Shown here: positions 1-8,248 of the stretch, piece after piece
Layout of the letters: each line of letters starts with the position of its first letter
Position numbering within the stretch: position 1 is the first letter of the stretch
NCBI GenBank assembly: GCA_003054695.1
Contig: QAZA01000045.1
Location: 693,956 to 757,955 of the forward strand
Source of the DNA: Verrucomicrobia bacterium LW23
Lineage (GTDB): Bacteria; Verrucomicrobiota; Verrucomicrobiia; Methylacidiphilales; UBA1321
Direction of reading: 5' to 3'
DNA: 64,000 nt
Translations under genes and position numbers: made by a program
The notes under the pieces: generated by a model
Seen by the model: only the letters and a program-made list of their open reading frames with translations
Databases searched by the model: none
What the model was told of the DNA's origin: nothing

Positions 1-402
1 ACGCACGCGGTGGTGGCGTCGTCCGGGCACGAGGGTGCCTCGGCGGCGGAACGGTGGTGCTTGCTGCCCGGGAGCGCGGAGAGCGCACCTAGGCATGACA
101 GAAATTTTCGGTAACGCAACTGACAAATGCAGGAATGCGCCTCTCGTCGTGCAGAGGGGCGTGCGAGCAGTTGCGCAAGGCGGCGCGATCGGCGCGCGCC
201 GGCGACGTTTTGGAGGTGGGATCTCGGCCGCGTCATGGGCTGAGTTTGTACCAGAGAGTGGCGCCGAAAGGGAAGACTTTTTATGGAAAATTTATACGCA
301 AGAGTAAAAAGCGCGCTTTACGCCTGATTAAGCGTGGGTAGCGAGAGTTTTTCCGCAAAATACGCTGAAAATCTCTCCCTCGAGAAAGAGGGGAGGCGGA
401 TG
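1..402. other. Left edge, no confident gene
   Basis: No convincing gene was found here. Short open frames exist but have no recognisable domain. One plus-strand frame runs from the left edge to a TAG at 90-92 and could be the last 29 codons of a gene lying outside the window. It reads through a Gly/Val-rich stretch ending in ERGERT, which cannot be identified. Confidence 0.3.
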
Positions 403-704
403 GTTTAACCACGGAGCACACGAAGCACACGGAATTTGCGGAGGGGACGAAAGGAGACGGGGGACGGTCGTGCTTTAAACTGGATGAGTTTTCCTCTCCC
501 TATCCCCACTTAGCGGCTTATTTCCCCCTTAGCGTGAAATATTCCCCTCTGCTGCAACGCGGGAACACGGAGTGTTTCACGCTAAGGGGGAAATAAGCCG
601 CTAAGTGGGGATAGGGGAGGGGATGAAAATCTATCTACCTTCATGCATCTCCCCTTTCGTCCCCTCCGCAAATTCCGTGTGCTTCGTGTGCTCCGTGGTT
701 AAAC
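403..704. repeat. Nested palindrome, outer arms
   Basis: Positions 403-454 and 653-704 are perfect 52-bp reverse complements. The left arm begins GTTTAACCACGGAGCACA. A second palindrome (498-616) sits in the loop, so the whole 302-bp stretch could fold into a double cruciform or hairpin. Related GGTTAA/ACGGAG sequences recur near 46.8, 54.9 and 58.1 kb, so this is one copy of a dispersed family. It lies downstream of the stop of the minus-strand rph gene, and no gene is contained in it. Confidence 0.9.
498..616. repeat. Inner palindrome of nested element
   Basis: Positions 498-539 and 575-616 are perfect 42-bp reverse complements with a 35-nt loop. The left arm begins CCCTATCCCCACTTAGCGGC. 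Related but different arms occur at 37175-37298 and 43424-43553, and each copy keeps its own self-complementarity. Confidence 0.9.
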
Positions 705-725
705 ACTCCCCATCCCCTGCCTTAC

Positions 726-1556
726 TTACCGGCGCGGCGGAGGCACGGGGGGCAGGGACTGCATCCCCTGCGGGTGGGGCGGAAAGGCGGCCAGGGCGGC
801 GGTTTGCAGCTCAAAGATAGTGCGGATACCGGCTTCGGCGCGGCTCAGCAGGGCGTCCAGCTGGCTGCGGGAAAAGGTGGCCTCCTCGCCGGTGGCCTGC
901 ACCTCAATAAACTCACCGGCTCCGTTCATTACCACGTTCATGTCCACGGCGGCGTCCTTGTCCTCCACGTAGTCCAGATCCAGCACCACCTGATTGCCCG
1001 CGCCCGGCTGCTGCGCGGCGCTGATGCCCGGGGGCGGCGCGTGGCTTACCACACCCACGCTGATGGCGCCCAGCTGCTGCGCCAGGGGATCGACCGTGCA
1101 GCGGCCGCTCTCCAGCAACATGTTGCACGCCAGGCGCAGCGCCAGCCAGGTGCCGGTGATGGCCGTGGTGCGCGTACCGCCGTCGGCCGCCAGCACGTCG
1201 CAGTCCACATTGAGGGTGCGGGCGCCCAGGGCCTCCAGGTTAACCACGGCGCGCAGGCTGCGGCCGATCAGGCGCTGGATCTCCTGGCTGCGGCCGTCGA
1301 TGCGCCCTTTGGTGATGTCGCGCTGTTTGCGCTCCAGCGTGGAGTAGGGGAGCATGCTGTACTCGGCCGTCACCCAGCCGCCCGTCACGCCCTGCTCCTT
1401 CATCCAGCGCGGCACGCCCTCCTGCACAGTAACGGCGCAGATGACCTGGGTGCGACCGCACGAGGCCAGCACCGAGCCCGTGGCGTTGGGCGCAATGTGC
1501 GGCGTAAAGCGAAAGGGGCGAAGCTGATCGGCGCGGCGTCCGTCGTGGCGGCTCAT
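726..1556 (-). CDS. rph: Ribonuclease PH
   Basis: Phosphorolytic 3'-5' exoribonuclease that trims tRNA 3' ends in the cytoplasm. The start chosen at 1556 gives MSRHDGRRADQLRP, the usual N-terminus of the family; a longer reading to 1637 adds only unrelated residues. Family blocks are visible: GGWVTAEYSMLPYST, then GRSQEIQRLIGRSLRAV, then DCDVLAADGGTRT in the phosphate-binding and catalytic region. The protein is 276 residues, slightly longer than the usual ~240, because of a Pro-rich tail of about 25 residues. It is a single gene ending just inside the large palindrome region. Confidence 0.95.
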   Translation of the reverse strand: MSRHDGRRADQLRPFRFTPHIAPNATGSVLASCGRTQVICAVTVQEGVPRWMKEQGVTGGWVTAEYSMLPYSTLERKQRDITKGRIDGRSQEIQRLIGRSLRAVVNLEALGARTLNVDCDVLAADGGTRTTAITGTWLALRLACNMLLESGRCTVDPLAQQLGAISVGVVSHAPPPGISAAQQPGAGNQVVLDLDYVEDKDAAVDMNVVMNGAGEFIEVQATGEEATFSRSQLDALLSRAEAGIRTIFELQTAALAAFPPHPQGMQSLPPVPPPRR

Positions 1557-1765
1557 AGGGAGTGGGGGAGGGGTGGAAAAAAGTGAATAAAATGGCGGAA
1601 AGCGAGAAGTGCCAAGGCTAACCGAGGCGCCCGGCAATGTCCATCTCCCTGCGGTTGCACGGGGCCGGGACGCGGTATCCGCACGGACGGGGCTTCCGTT
1701 AATCCTTGCACTACTTTAGCTGCTGAAATTTCCGTCAAACTCTTCTCTCCCTGCGTTATATCCAC

Positions 1766-2041
1766 ATGAAATACATGATTATTGCTGCTCTTGCGTTTGT
1801 TGGTTTTTCCACCATGCCTGCTCCCGAAGCCAAAGCGGGTATTGTTATTGATTTTGGTGGCCCTGTAGTGGTTATCGGTGGCGGTAATCACCACAACCAC
1901 GGCGGCTGCTACAATGGTGGTGGCTATTATAACAAGGGTTACTACAACAAGGGTTATTATAATGGTGGCGGTTACTACAATGGTGGCCATCATCACCATA
2001 AAAAATCCAAGCACCACAAGCATCATCACCACAACTACTAA
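1766..2041 (+). CDS. Secreted Gly/Tyr/His-rich small protein
   Basis: This is a 91-residue protein. Residues 1-24 form a signal peptide (hydrophobic core, cleavage after EAKA). The mature part is almost entirely low complexity: a Gly/Val stretch (FGGPVVVIGGG), then repeated GGYYN/KGYYN units, then a His/Lys tail with runs of three to four histidines. The composition suggests an extracellular metal-binding or surface-coating peptide, but this is inference from composition only. No homologous family is recognised. The clean signal peptide and stop right after the His-rich tail make a real gene likely. Confidence 0.7.
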   Translation: MKYMIIAALAFVGFSTMPAPEAKAGIVIDFGGPVVVIGGGNHHNHGGCYNGGGYYNKGYYNKGYYNGGGYYNGGHHHHKKSKHHKHHHHNY

Positions 2042-2719
2042 TACGTGGTGATCCGATCCCACCCACCGGTGCCCTTTCCGCAGAAACTTATGTTGTAACT
2101 TACGCAAAGGGCGCTGACTGTACGCAAACTCCACACGCACTTGCACAGCAGCAATAAATCCTGTCTCTCCAGTATTTTCAGCATTTCCCCTTATCTTCAG
2201 TCCGCATTCTCATCCCGACTGTTCGACAGCACTTCCACTTCCGCAACATCATCTCCTCCATCGTATAACCTTATAACGCGACTCCGGCTTATGCTTCTGT
2301 TTCTTATTCTATCTATCCTTATGCCCATGTGGCATAAGCTGTGGTCGCCGATGGAGGCGCGGCAGTGCTGATCGAACAGTAGGGGGCATCGGGCGCATGC
2401 AACTACGCTCCGTTATCATAAGCAGATTTCCCTTCATCTCCGCATCCGCCCGACTCGTATCTCCCTTTCTCTCCTTGTCCTGTCCGTTTGTTTCCTCCCT
2501 CCCCTCAACATCACTTCAGCCCGCGTGGCTGAGGTTCAGCGCAGTTCATCCCGCGGCCGCCTTCGTTACAAACCGAAGGTGGCCGCTTTTGTGGGCTATG
2601 AGTGCAGGGGCGCGGCGGGCCGGCTTGGGTGATGCTGTGGGACGGTTTGGTAATGCAGATGCAGAGAGGTAAGGGGAATGCGATTGCGCAAGGATACCCT
2701 CTGCTGTAATGTGGAGGCT
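2042..2719. other. Long intergenic stretch
   Basis: No gene is supported. Two short plus-strand open frames (2141-2371 and 2397-2672) are Ser-rich and featureless. The only clear signal is an intrinsic terminator at 2553-2590 on the plus strand. It sits about 510 nt beyond the previous plus-strand stop, so the stretch may carry a long 3' UTR or an unannotated small RNA. Confidence 0.4.
2553..2590 (+). terminator. Intrinsic terminator
   Basis: A 13-bp stem (2553-2565 with 2574-2586; one G-U pair) encloses an 8-nt loop and is followed by TTTT. The T-run is on the plus strand. No confident gene ends within 500 nt upstream. Confidence 0.65.
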
Positions 2720-2977
2720 ATGGTGCAATCGACAATAACAGAGAAGTTTCAGACCACGATCCCCCTTGAGGTAAGGCGGGCCATGAAGCTGGCGCCACGA
2801 CAAAAGGTGACCTATCAACTGCGTCCGGATGGGTCCGTGATTATGCGCCGGGTTCTCGGGTTGAATGAACTTATTGGGTCCCTGAAACCTGACCGACCTG
2901 TGGGCACTATAGCAGAAGAAAAGGAAGCTGCCGCCGCAGCCTGGGCACGTGAAGCCGCAGAAGAAGGATTGCCGTGA
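2720..2977 (+). CDS. AbrB/MazE-type antitoxin (VapB-like)
   Basis: An 85-residue SpoVT/AbrB swapped-hairpin DNA-binding protein, the probable antitoxin of the PIN-domain toxin that follows. The start at 2720 is fixed by a GGAGG at 2713-2717 and by the family N-terminus (STITEKFQTTIPLEVRRAM). The C-terminal part, rich in Glu and Ala, would wrap the toxin. It overlaps the toxin start by 4 bp (GTGA), the usual layout for translational coupling. Antitoxins of this kind normally repress their own promoter; no operator was identified. Confidence 0.9.
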   Translation: MVQSTITEKFQTTIPLEVRRAMKLAPRQKVTYQLRPDGSVIMRRVLGLNELIGSLKPDRPVGTIAEEKEAAAAAWAREAAEEGLP

Positions 2978-3393
2978 GCGATCCTGCAATCTGCCTGCTG
3001 GATGCCAATATTCTCCTGTGCCTTCTATTGGGTGAGCCCATTGCCCAGGTTGAAGCTGCTACGAAACTTTTCTCGCGGGCCGACGCAGGAGAAGTGCAGT
3101 TGGAGATAACACCCGTCATCGTCGCGGAAGTGTTTTATACGCTTGTGTCTTTCTATAAAAAAGAGCGCGCTTCCGTGGCTGATATGCTCTTCCACCTGCT
3201 ACAACAGCGTGGAGTCAGAGTACGAGAATCCGCCCAGGTATTTGCGGCCCTGGAACGCCTGGAGACCACCAACGTTTCCTTCGCAGATGCCTATCTGGCT
3301 GCCTGCGCTGCATATGATAAGGTGTCAATTGCCTCTTTTGACCGCGATTTCAAAAAGTTTAAGGACATTCGGCGATACGATCTGTCCTCGTAA
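2974..3393 (+). CDS. PIN-domain ribonuclease toxin (VapC-like)
   Basis: A 139-residue PIN-fold RNase, the likely toxin of a type II toxin-antitoxin pair. Acidic residues expected at the metal site are visible: Asp in LLDANILL near the N-terminus, Glu in VAEVFYTL, Asp in SFADAYLA and Asp in SFDRDFKKF. The start is GTG at 2974, overlapping the antitoxin stop. Length is normal for the family, and nothing suggests inactivation. Confidence 0.92.
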   Translation: MSDPAICLLDANILLCLLLGEPIAQVEAATKLFSRADAGEVQLEITPVIVAEVFYTLVSFYKKERASVADMLFHLLQQRGVRVRESAQVFAALERLETTNVSFADAYLAACAAYDKVSIASFDRDFKKFKDIRRYDLSS

Positions 3394-3465
3394 CGAAAGA
3401 CATTCAAGTGCCTTGGCAATATCCCCCGAGACATTACCCCCGCCCCGGTGTACCTTACTGGCGGC

Positions 3466-4311
3466 ATGACAACGCATCGATGGCAAACATCCCGCCGCAC
3501 GCTGGAGTGGGGCGAGCGGCCGCTGATCCTCGGCATCCTTAACGTAACGCCCGATTCCTTCTCCGACGGCGGCCTGTATACGGACCCGAACTGCGGTGTG
3601 CACCGTGCGCTGGAGATGGAAGCCGAAGGCGCCGACATCATCGACATCGGCGGCGAAAGCACCCGCCCCAAAGCCGGCCCCGTGAGCGCCGAGGTGGAAT
3701 GGGGGCGCATCGGCCCCGTGCTGGAGGCCCTGCGCGGCCGCCTGCGCGTGCCCATCTCCGTGGATACCAGCAAGGCCGAAGTGGCCCGCCGCGCCCTGGC
3801 CGCCGGCGCCGAGATCGTCAACGACGTCAGCGCCGGCGAGTGGGACCCCGAGATGTGGCCCGTCGTCGCCCGCGCCCGCGCCGGCTACATCCTTATGCAC
3901 TGCCAGGGCCGCCCCGCCACCATGCAGGACGCACCCGCCTACACCGACGTCGCCACCGAAGTAGCCGACTACCTGCGCCTGCGGATGGCCGAAGCGCAGC
4001 GCGCGGGCATCGACGCCGAACGCATCGTCCTCGATCCCGGGCTGGGCTTCGGCAAAACCTTCGAGCACAACATCTTACTACTGCGCTCCTTTCATGCCCT
4101 GGCCGCCATGGGGCGCCCCGTGCTCGCCGCCGCCTCCCGCAAATCCTTCGTCAAAAAGCTGGGCGGCGAGGAGCACGCCCCGGCCACCAGCCACCTCGTC
4201 CACGCCTACGCCGCCCTGCAAGGCGCCGCTCTCTGGCGCGTTCACGACGTCCCCCAGGCGGCAGCCGCCGCGAAAGTGCTGGAGGGCCTGGGGGCGATGC
4301 CGGGGAAGTAG
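3466..4311 (+). CDS. folP: Dihydropteroate synthase
   Basis: Joins 6-hydroxymethyl-7,8-dihydropterin pyrophosphate and p-aminobenzoate in folate synthesis, in the cytoplasm. Diagnostic blocks are present: ILGILNVTPDSFSDGG, ADIIDIGGESTRP, ISVDTSKAEVA, IVNDVSAG, DPGLGFGKTFEHN and RKSFV. The ATG at 3466 is preferred; a GTG at 3448 in the same frame would add six residues. The protein is 281 residues, normal length. It is convergent with argH, with 58 bp between the stops. Confidence 0.95.
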   Translation: MTTHRWQTSRRTLEWGERPLILGILNVTPDSFSDGGLYTDPNCGVHRALEMEAEGADIIDIGGESTRPKAGPVSAEVEWGRIGPVLEALRGRLRVPISVDTSKAEVARRALAAGAEIVNDVSAGEWDPEMWPVVARARAGYILMHCQGRPATMQDAPAYTDVATEVADYLRLRMAEAQRAGIDAERIVLDPGLGFGKTFEHNILLLRSFHALAAMGRPVLAAASRKSFVKKLGGEEHAPATSHLVHAYAALQGAALWRVHDVPQAAAAAKVLEGLGAMPGK

Positions 4312-4369
4312 CGGCGACGGGCGGATACTGCGTCATCCGCCGCACATCACGCAGGGCGAGATAGCGGCG

Positions 4370-5809
4370 CTACTCGGTGGCGCCCAGCCGCGCCTTCCAT
4401 GCATCCAGCTCAGCCTTAACGCTTTGCGGATTCGGCGCGCCCATCGTCGTGCGGCCGTCCAGCGCGCGGCTGATCGAGAAGACATCAAGCGCAGTCTCGT
4501 CGTACACGGGCGAGATCGCTTTCAGCTCTGCAATCGGCAGCTCGGAGATCGGGATGCGCAGCTCCTCGGCGCGCGCCACGGCCTTGCCCACGGCGTGGTG
4601 CGCCTCGCGGAACGGCATGCCGCGCGTTACCAGCCAGTCCGCCAGGTCGGTGGCCAGCAGCAGCGGGTCCGCCGCGGCGCCGGCGCACGCCTTGCGGTGC
4701 ACGGCCACGTCGCGCAGCATGTCGGCGTTAATCTCCAGGCACGCCTGCAGCGTGTCGGCTGTGTCAAAAAGGCGCTCCTTGTCCTCCTGCAGGTCGCGGT
4801 TGTAAGTCATCGGCAGACCCTTCAGCAACGTCAACAGCGCCATAAGGTTACCGATAACGCGGCCCGATTTGCCGCGCGTCAGTTCGGCTACGTCGGGGTT
4901 CTTTTTCTGCGGCATCAGGCTGCTGCCCGTCGTGTAGGCATCGCCAATGCGAACAAAGCCGAACTCCGCGCTCGACCAGAGGATCAGATCCTCCGCCAGG
5001 CGCGACAGATGCACGGCAATCAGCGCCGCCGCCGAGCAGTACTCCACGATAAAATCGCGATCGCTCACCGAGTCCATCGAGTTCGCACTCACCTTCGCAA
5101 AGCCCAGAAGCTGAGCCACATACGCGCGATCGAGCGGCAGCGTGGAGCCTGCGATAGCGCCGGAGCCCAGCGGCAGCACATCTGTCCGCACGCGGCAATC
5201 GGCCAGGCGGCCCGCGTCGCGCTCCAACATCTCCGCATAGGCGAGCAGGTGATGCGCAAGCAGCACAGGCTGAGCACGTTGCAAATGCGTGTAGCCGGGG
5301 ATAACCACGTCGAAATCGCGCGCCGCCCAGTCCACAAGGCTGGATTGCAGGGCGCGAATGGCCCCGATATTCGTGTCGATCTGGTCCTTGAGCCACAGCC
5401 GGACGTCGGTGGCCACCTGATCATTGCGGCTGCGACCCGTATGCAGTTTGGCGCCGGCCGGTGTCCTCGAAGTCAGGATGGCCTCAATGTTCATATGAAC
5501 ATCTTCGCGCTCCAGCGACCACGTAAACTCCCCGCGCTCAATCTCGCCGCGAATCTCCTCCAGCCCGGCCTTGATGGACGCGAGTTCCTCGTCCGTAAGC
5601 ACACCGATTTTGCGCAGCATGGTGGCGTGCGCAATGCTGCCGCGGATATCGTGCGCGAACAGGCGCCAGTCGAAGGAGATCGACTCGCTGAAGCGCAGCA
5701 GCCGCGGCGCAGCCTGGGCCGTAAAGCGGCCGCCCCACATCGCCGGCTGCGCGGAAGCTTTTGCGTCAGAAGAAGTTGTGCCTGTCGCCGAAGGAGTGCT
5801 GGAACTCAT
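4370..5809 (-). CDS. argH: Argininosuccinate lyase
   Basis: Cleaves argininosuccinate to arginine and fumarate, the last step of arginine synthesis. The fumarase/aspartase-superfamily signature GSSLMPQKKNPD is present, as are the N-terminal MWGGRF block, the substrate segment TGRSRNDQVATD and the TPAGAKLHTGRSRN region. The protein is 479 residues, about 20 more than usual, from a Ser/Thr/Ala-rich extension before MWGGRF, so the true start could be slightly internal. A long plus-strand open frame across it is an antisense shadow. Confidence 0.97.
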   Translation of the reverse strand: MSSSTPSATGTTSSDAKASAQPAMWGGRFTAQAAPRLLRFSESISFDWRLFAHDIRGSIAHATMLRKIGVLTDEELASIKAGLEEIRGEIERGEFTWSLEREDVHMNIEAILTSRTPAGAKLHTGRSRNDQVATDVRLWLKDQIDTNIGAIRALQSSLVDWAARDFDVVIPGYTHLQRAQPVLLAHHLLAYAEMLERDAGRLADCRVRTDVLPLGSGAIAGSTLPLDRAYVAQLLGFAKVSANSMDSVSDRDFIVEYCSAAALIAVHLSRLAEDLILWSSAEFGFVRIGDAYTTGSSLMPQKKNPDVAELTRGKSGRVIGNLMALLTLLKGLPMTYNRDLQEDKERLFDTADTLQACLEINADMLRDVAVHRKACAGAAADPLLLATDLADWLVTRGMPFREAHHAVGKAVARAEELRIPISELPIAELKAISPVYDETALDVFSISRALDGRTTMGAPNPQSVKAELDAWKARLGATE

Positions 5810-5895
5810 AAAACCGCCACTCTACGCCAAACTCGCGGTGCAGAAAAGGCCGCAGTTTGTAACGTTATCCTGACGGGCAGGGCTGCCGCGCCCCG

Positions 5896-7290
5896 CTAGC
5901 GGCTCTGCTTCTTCTTTTGCGTGGACGTCTTGGCAGGCGTCGCCGCGGCGCCCGAGCTCTTGCCGGAAGTTCCTGGGCTGGAGGGAGTTGCCGCGGAGCC
6001 ATCGCCCTGCGGCTTGTCGGATTCGGTCAGAAACGCTACGGCTCGGCCGGCGGTCTCGCGCACTTGCTCTTCCTCAGTGGTGTCCGCGGCCATTTTGCGC
6101 AGGCGTGGTACGCTGTCCGCAAGCTTGCAACTGGCGACCGCTTGTACAGCAGCCCAGCGCACCAGGGGGTCGGTATCGTCCAGGAAGGGCAGGGCTTCCG
6201 GCGCGAACTGCGTACGCCTTACAGCGGCAAGGATTTGCAGTGCAAATGCGCGGTCTTCGGCGGAGGCGGAGCCAAGCAGTGGCTTGACGGTGGGGTACGC
6301 CTTGTCCAGCGCCGGCTTGAAGATGGCGGCCATCTTGGGCAGCTTGGGCTGGTTCATCAGGCTGTAGATGCCCAGCGTAAAGCGGCGGTCGTCGGCCCCC
6401 TTGCTGTCCAGAAGTTGCAACAGTGTGGGCTCCAGGGCCTTATACGCGTCGGAGTCGCCGCCTTCAATTTGCATGAAGAGCTCTTTCATGCCCACTTTAC
6501 CGGACACCGTGCGCCAGTTTTGCGCGGCCTTTACCAGGATATCGCGGCTGGCCGGGCCTTGCTCGCGGGCGATACGGACGACAAGCTGTCCCGCCTCTTT
6601 GGCTATCATTTGATCGCTATCATCAATCACCGGAACCAGCGGTTCCATAATGGCCAGCGACCGCGCGCGTCGCTCGTCGGCGGGCTTCGATTTCGCCAGG
6701 TCCAGGCGCGCGGCCAGCGCGTTGGTGCCGTAGAAGCGGGTGAGATATTCTTTACTTCCTGTCACAATGCTCGTCAGCGCCTTGTCAATCGCCGGGTCCT
6801 CGGAGTTGGTGCGCTGCAGGGCTTTTACCGCGCTTTGCTTCACGCTCTCCTCCGGGTCCGAAGCACCCTTGAGAATGCGCGCAGTAATGTCTGTAACTAT
6901 CTGCGGGTCAATGCCTTCAGTGGTCTGGATGTAATCATAAAGGAGCAGTGCCTGGGAGCGAACCTGCGGATCTTTATCGGTATCCAGCATGTCAAAAAGC
7001 TTGGGGCTGGGCTGCTTGATGTGCTCGTTAAAGACAAGGAAGGCGGCCTCCGGGCGGGCGCTTTTGAGGTAAACGTAAAGGAGTGTGCGCTGTTTGGTAA
7101 GATCGGTCGGCGCCCCTTCGGCGGCGGTTTTGGCGTCGCTGGTGGTTTTTTCCCATGTTTCGGGGTTGTCCATCGCCTTGACGGTGGCCGTATCGACGAG
7201 GGCGCCGGTGAGGAAAAAGAGGCAGGCGCCGATGCACATGGCGACAAATGTCACCCCACCGGCAATAATGAGTGCAAGACGAGAGCTCAT
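5896..7290 (-). CDS. Membrane-anchored HEAT-repeat protein
   Basis: A 464-residue protein of unknown role. Residues 7-30 form one transmembrane anchor. The rest is helical, with HEAT/Armadillo-like repeats: repeated units such as DPQVRSQALLLYDY, DPEESVKQSAVKALQ and DPLVRWAAVQAVASC start with a D-P and carry a conserved V-R/K. The last 50 residues are a Ser/Ala/Lys-rich tail (QKKKQSR end). HEAT solenoids normally act as protein-interaction scaffolds; partner and compartment are not evident. It is monocistronic, 86 bp upstream of argH on the same strand. Confidence 0.75.
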   Translation of the reverse strand: MSSRLALIIAGGVTFVAMCIGACLFFLTGALVDTATVKAMDNPETWEKTTSDAKTAAEGAPTDLTKQRTLLYVYLKSARPEAAFLVFNEHIKQPSPKLFDMLDTDKDPQVRSQALLLYDYIQTTEGIDPQIVTDITARILKGASDPEESVKQSAVKALQRTNSEDPAIDKALTSIVTGSKEYLTRFYGTNALAARLDLAKSKPADERRARSLAIMEPLVPVIDDSDQMIAKEAGQLVVRIAREQGPASRDILVKAAQNWRTVSGKVGMKELFMQIEGGDSDAYKALEPTLLQLLDSKGADDRRFTLGIYSLMNQPKLPKMAAIFKPALDKAYPTVKPLLGSASAEDRAFALQILAAVRRTQFAPEALPFLDDTDPLVRWAAVQAVASCKLADSVPRLRKMAADTTEEEQVRETAGRAVAFLTESDKPQGDGSAATPSSPGTSGKSSGAAATPAKTSTQKKKQSR

Positions 7291-7660
7291 AGCGATACGA
7301 ATGAATAGCGTATCGCTGTGACATTGGCCAGAAATGAATGCATTAACTTACGTAAGGTGCTGATGGTCAGTTATATGAATCTTATTCATCTGCACCGCGC
7401 CTGGAATCCCGGGCCTGTTGCCTGACTTCGGTTCTCCTCGGCCCTTCGGACCGGCTGCCGGGAATTGTGTGGCTGGCGAGCCGCATCGGGTTTGCTGTTA
7501 CCCGTTGAGCGCCAAGGGGATGCGTGCGGGACTGCGATTTTGCATTCTGCGCTTGAAATCTGTTGCGCCGCTGGTACATTGCCTGCCGCTCTTTTACGCG
7601 AATTCCCCATCTCACCCAACGTTCCTCTCTTTCTGCCGATACGTTAAGGAGATAAACCCC
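7291..7660. other. Intergenic region, divergent promoters
   Basis: This 370-bp gap lies between divergent genes and has no supported ORF. It holds a perfect 10-bp palindrome CTTACGTAAG at about 7347 and a sigma70-like promoter at 7553-7580 facing the small gene that follows. Confidence 0.5.
7553..7580 (+). promoter_or_regulatory. Sigma70-like promoter
   Basis: TTGAAA (7553-7558), a 16-bp spacer, then TACATT (7575-7580). The predicted start site lies about 70 nt upstream of the ATG at 7661. Identified by consensus only. Confidence 0.45.
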
Positions 7661-7861
7661 ATGAGTGACACCTGCTCTTCATCGTCGTGCTCCGCCAACA
7701 AATGTGCGGACAAATCGTCGTCGCCCACCAGCATCCAGAACGGAAAGGGCGACGCCCCACGCAACATCAGCGAGTCCTTCCGCAGCAACTACGAAGGCAT
7801 ATCCTGGTCAGGCCCCCGCACCCGTGTGGAAGGGAGCAAGACGAAAAAAGTCTATCGCTAG
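7661..7861 (+). CDS. Small Cys/Ser-rich protein, GKGDAPRN motif
   Basis: A 66-residue protein of unknown function. A strong AAGGAG lies 8 bp before the ATG, which decides the start. Residues 1-20 are Ser/Cys-rich (MSDTCSSSSCSANKCADK) with three Cys that could bind metal. Residues about 28-50 carry NGKGDAPRN followed by an F-x-x-N-Y-x-x-I-x-W pattern. I recall that arrangement from small uncharacterised bacterial and phage proteins, so it may be a conserved orphan family. The C-terminus is basic. An intrinsic terminator 120 nt downstream separates it from the UBact-proteasome operon. Confidence 0.75.
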   Translation: MSDTCSSSSCSANKCADKSSSPTSIQNGKGDAPRNISESFRSNYEGISWSGPRTRVEGSKTKKVYR

Positions 7862-7978
7862 CCGACGGCGGCCTGGTTCCGACACTTCGCCAACTCCCTC
7901 TGCGCGTGCAGCTTGCGCGCGCGGGCTGGTTCATGAGCCAGGCTGGCGGAACCAGGCACGATATCCCTCTCCAAAAGC

Positions 7979-8022
7979 ATCCCCCTTTTTGCGGAAGGGC
8001 TCCGCAAAAGGGGGATTTTTTT
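7979..8022 (+). terminator. Strong intrinsic terminator
   Basis: A 14-bp stem, CCCCCTTTT..GCGGA paired with TCCGCAAAAGGGGG, with one bulged T and a short loop, followed by seven T. It terminates the 7661-7861 transcript, so the UBact operon probably has its own promoter. Confidence 0.8.
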
Positions 8023-8186
8023 GTGCAAGGTTATTCGGCTGCATAAGGCTGATCCGCACTTCGCCGGGAAGCGGAATGGCAAAACGAGAAGTACTTGTGT
8101 AGATTGGTACGGATTTCGCTTGCCTGAAGGTCTGCACTATCATCCCTGCGGGAAGTCTGCCTTTGCCTTGTTGATTTTTTAGCAAA

Positions 8187-8221
8187 AAAAGCGCCTCGGC
8201 TCATTGCGGTGCGCCGCTTTT
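8187..8221 (+). promoter_or_regulatory. Leader hairpin upstream of UBact
   Basis: AAAAGCG (8187-8193) pairs with CGCTTTT (8215-8221). The hairpin ends about 15 nt before the GAGAGGTAG ribosome-binding region of the UBact gene. It could be a weak terminator, an attenuator or a leftover; sequence alone does not decide. Confidence 0.3.
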
Positions 8222-8248
8222 CCCGTACTTTGGTGGAGAGAGGTAGAG

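Noticed and set aside
35-341. Two overlapping small ORFs at the left edge
   Set aside because: Arg/Gly-rich composition typical of shadow frames; no domain or ribosome site.
2141-2672. Two small plus-strand ORFs
   Set aside because: Ser-rich, no domain, no ribosome site and crossed by a terminator hairpin.
4094-5899. Long plus-strand open frame across argH
   Set aside because: Antisense shadow of a clear argininosuccinate lyase; Arg/Gln/His-rich without domains.
8204-8248. ATG start at 8204 for UBact
   Set aside because: Adds a hydrophobic, Trp-containing stretch that does not fit this disordered family and overlaps the leader hairpin; TTG at 8249 follows GAGAGGT.
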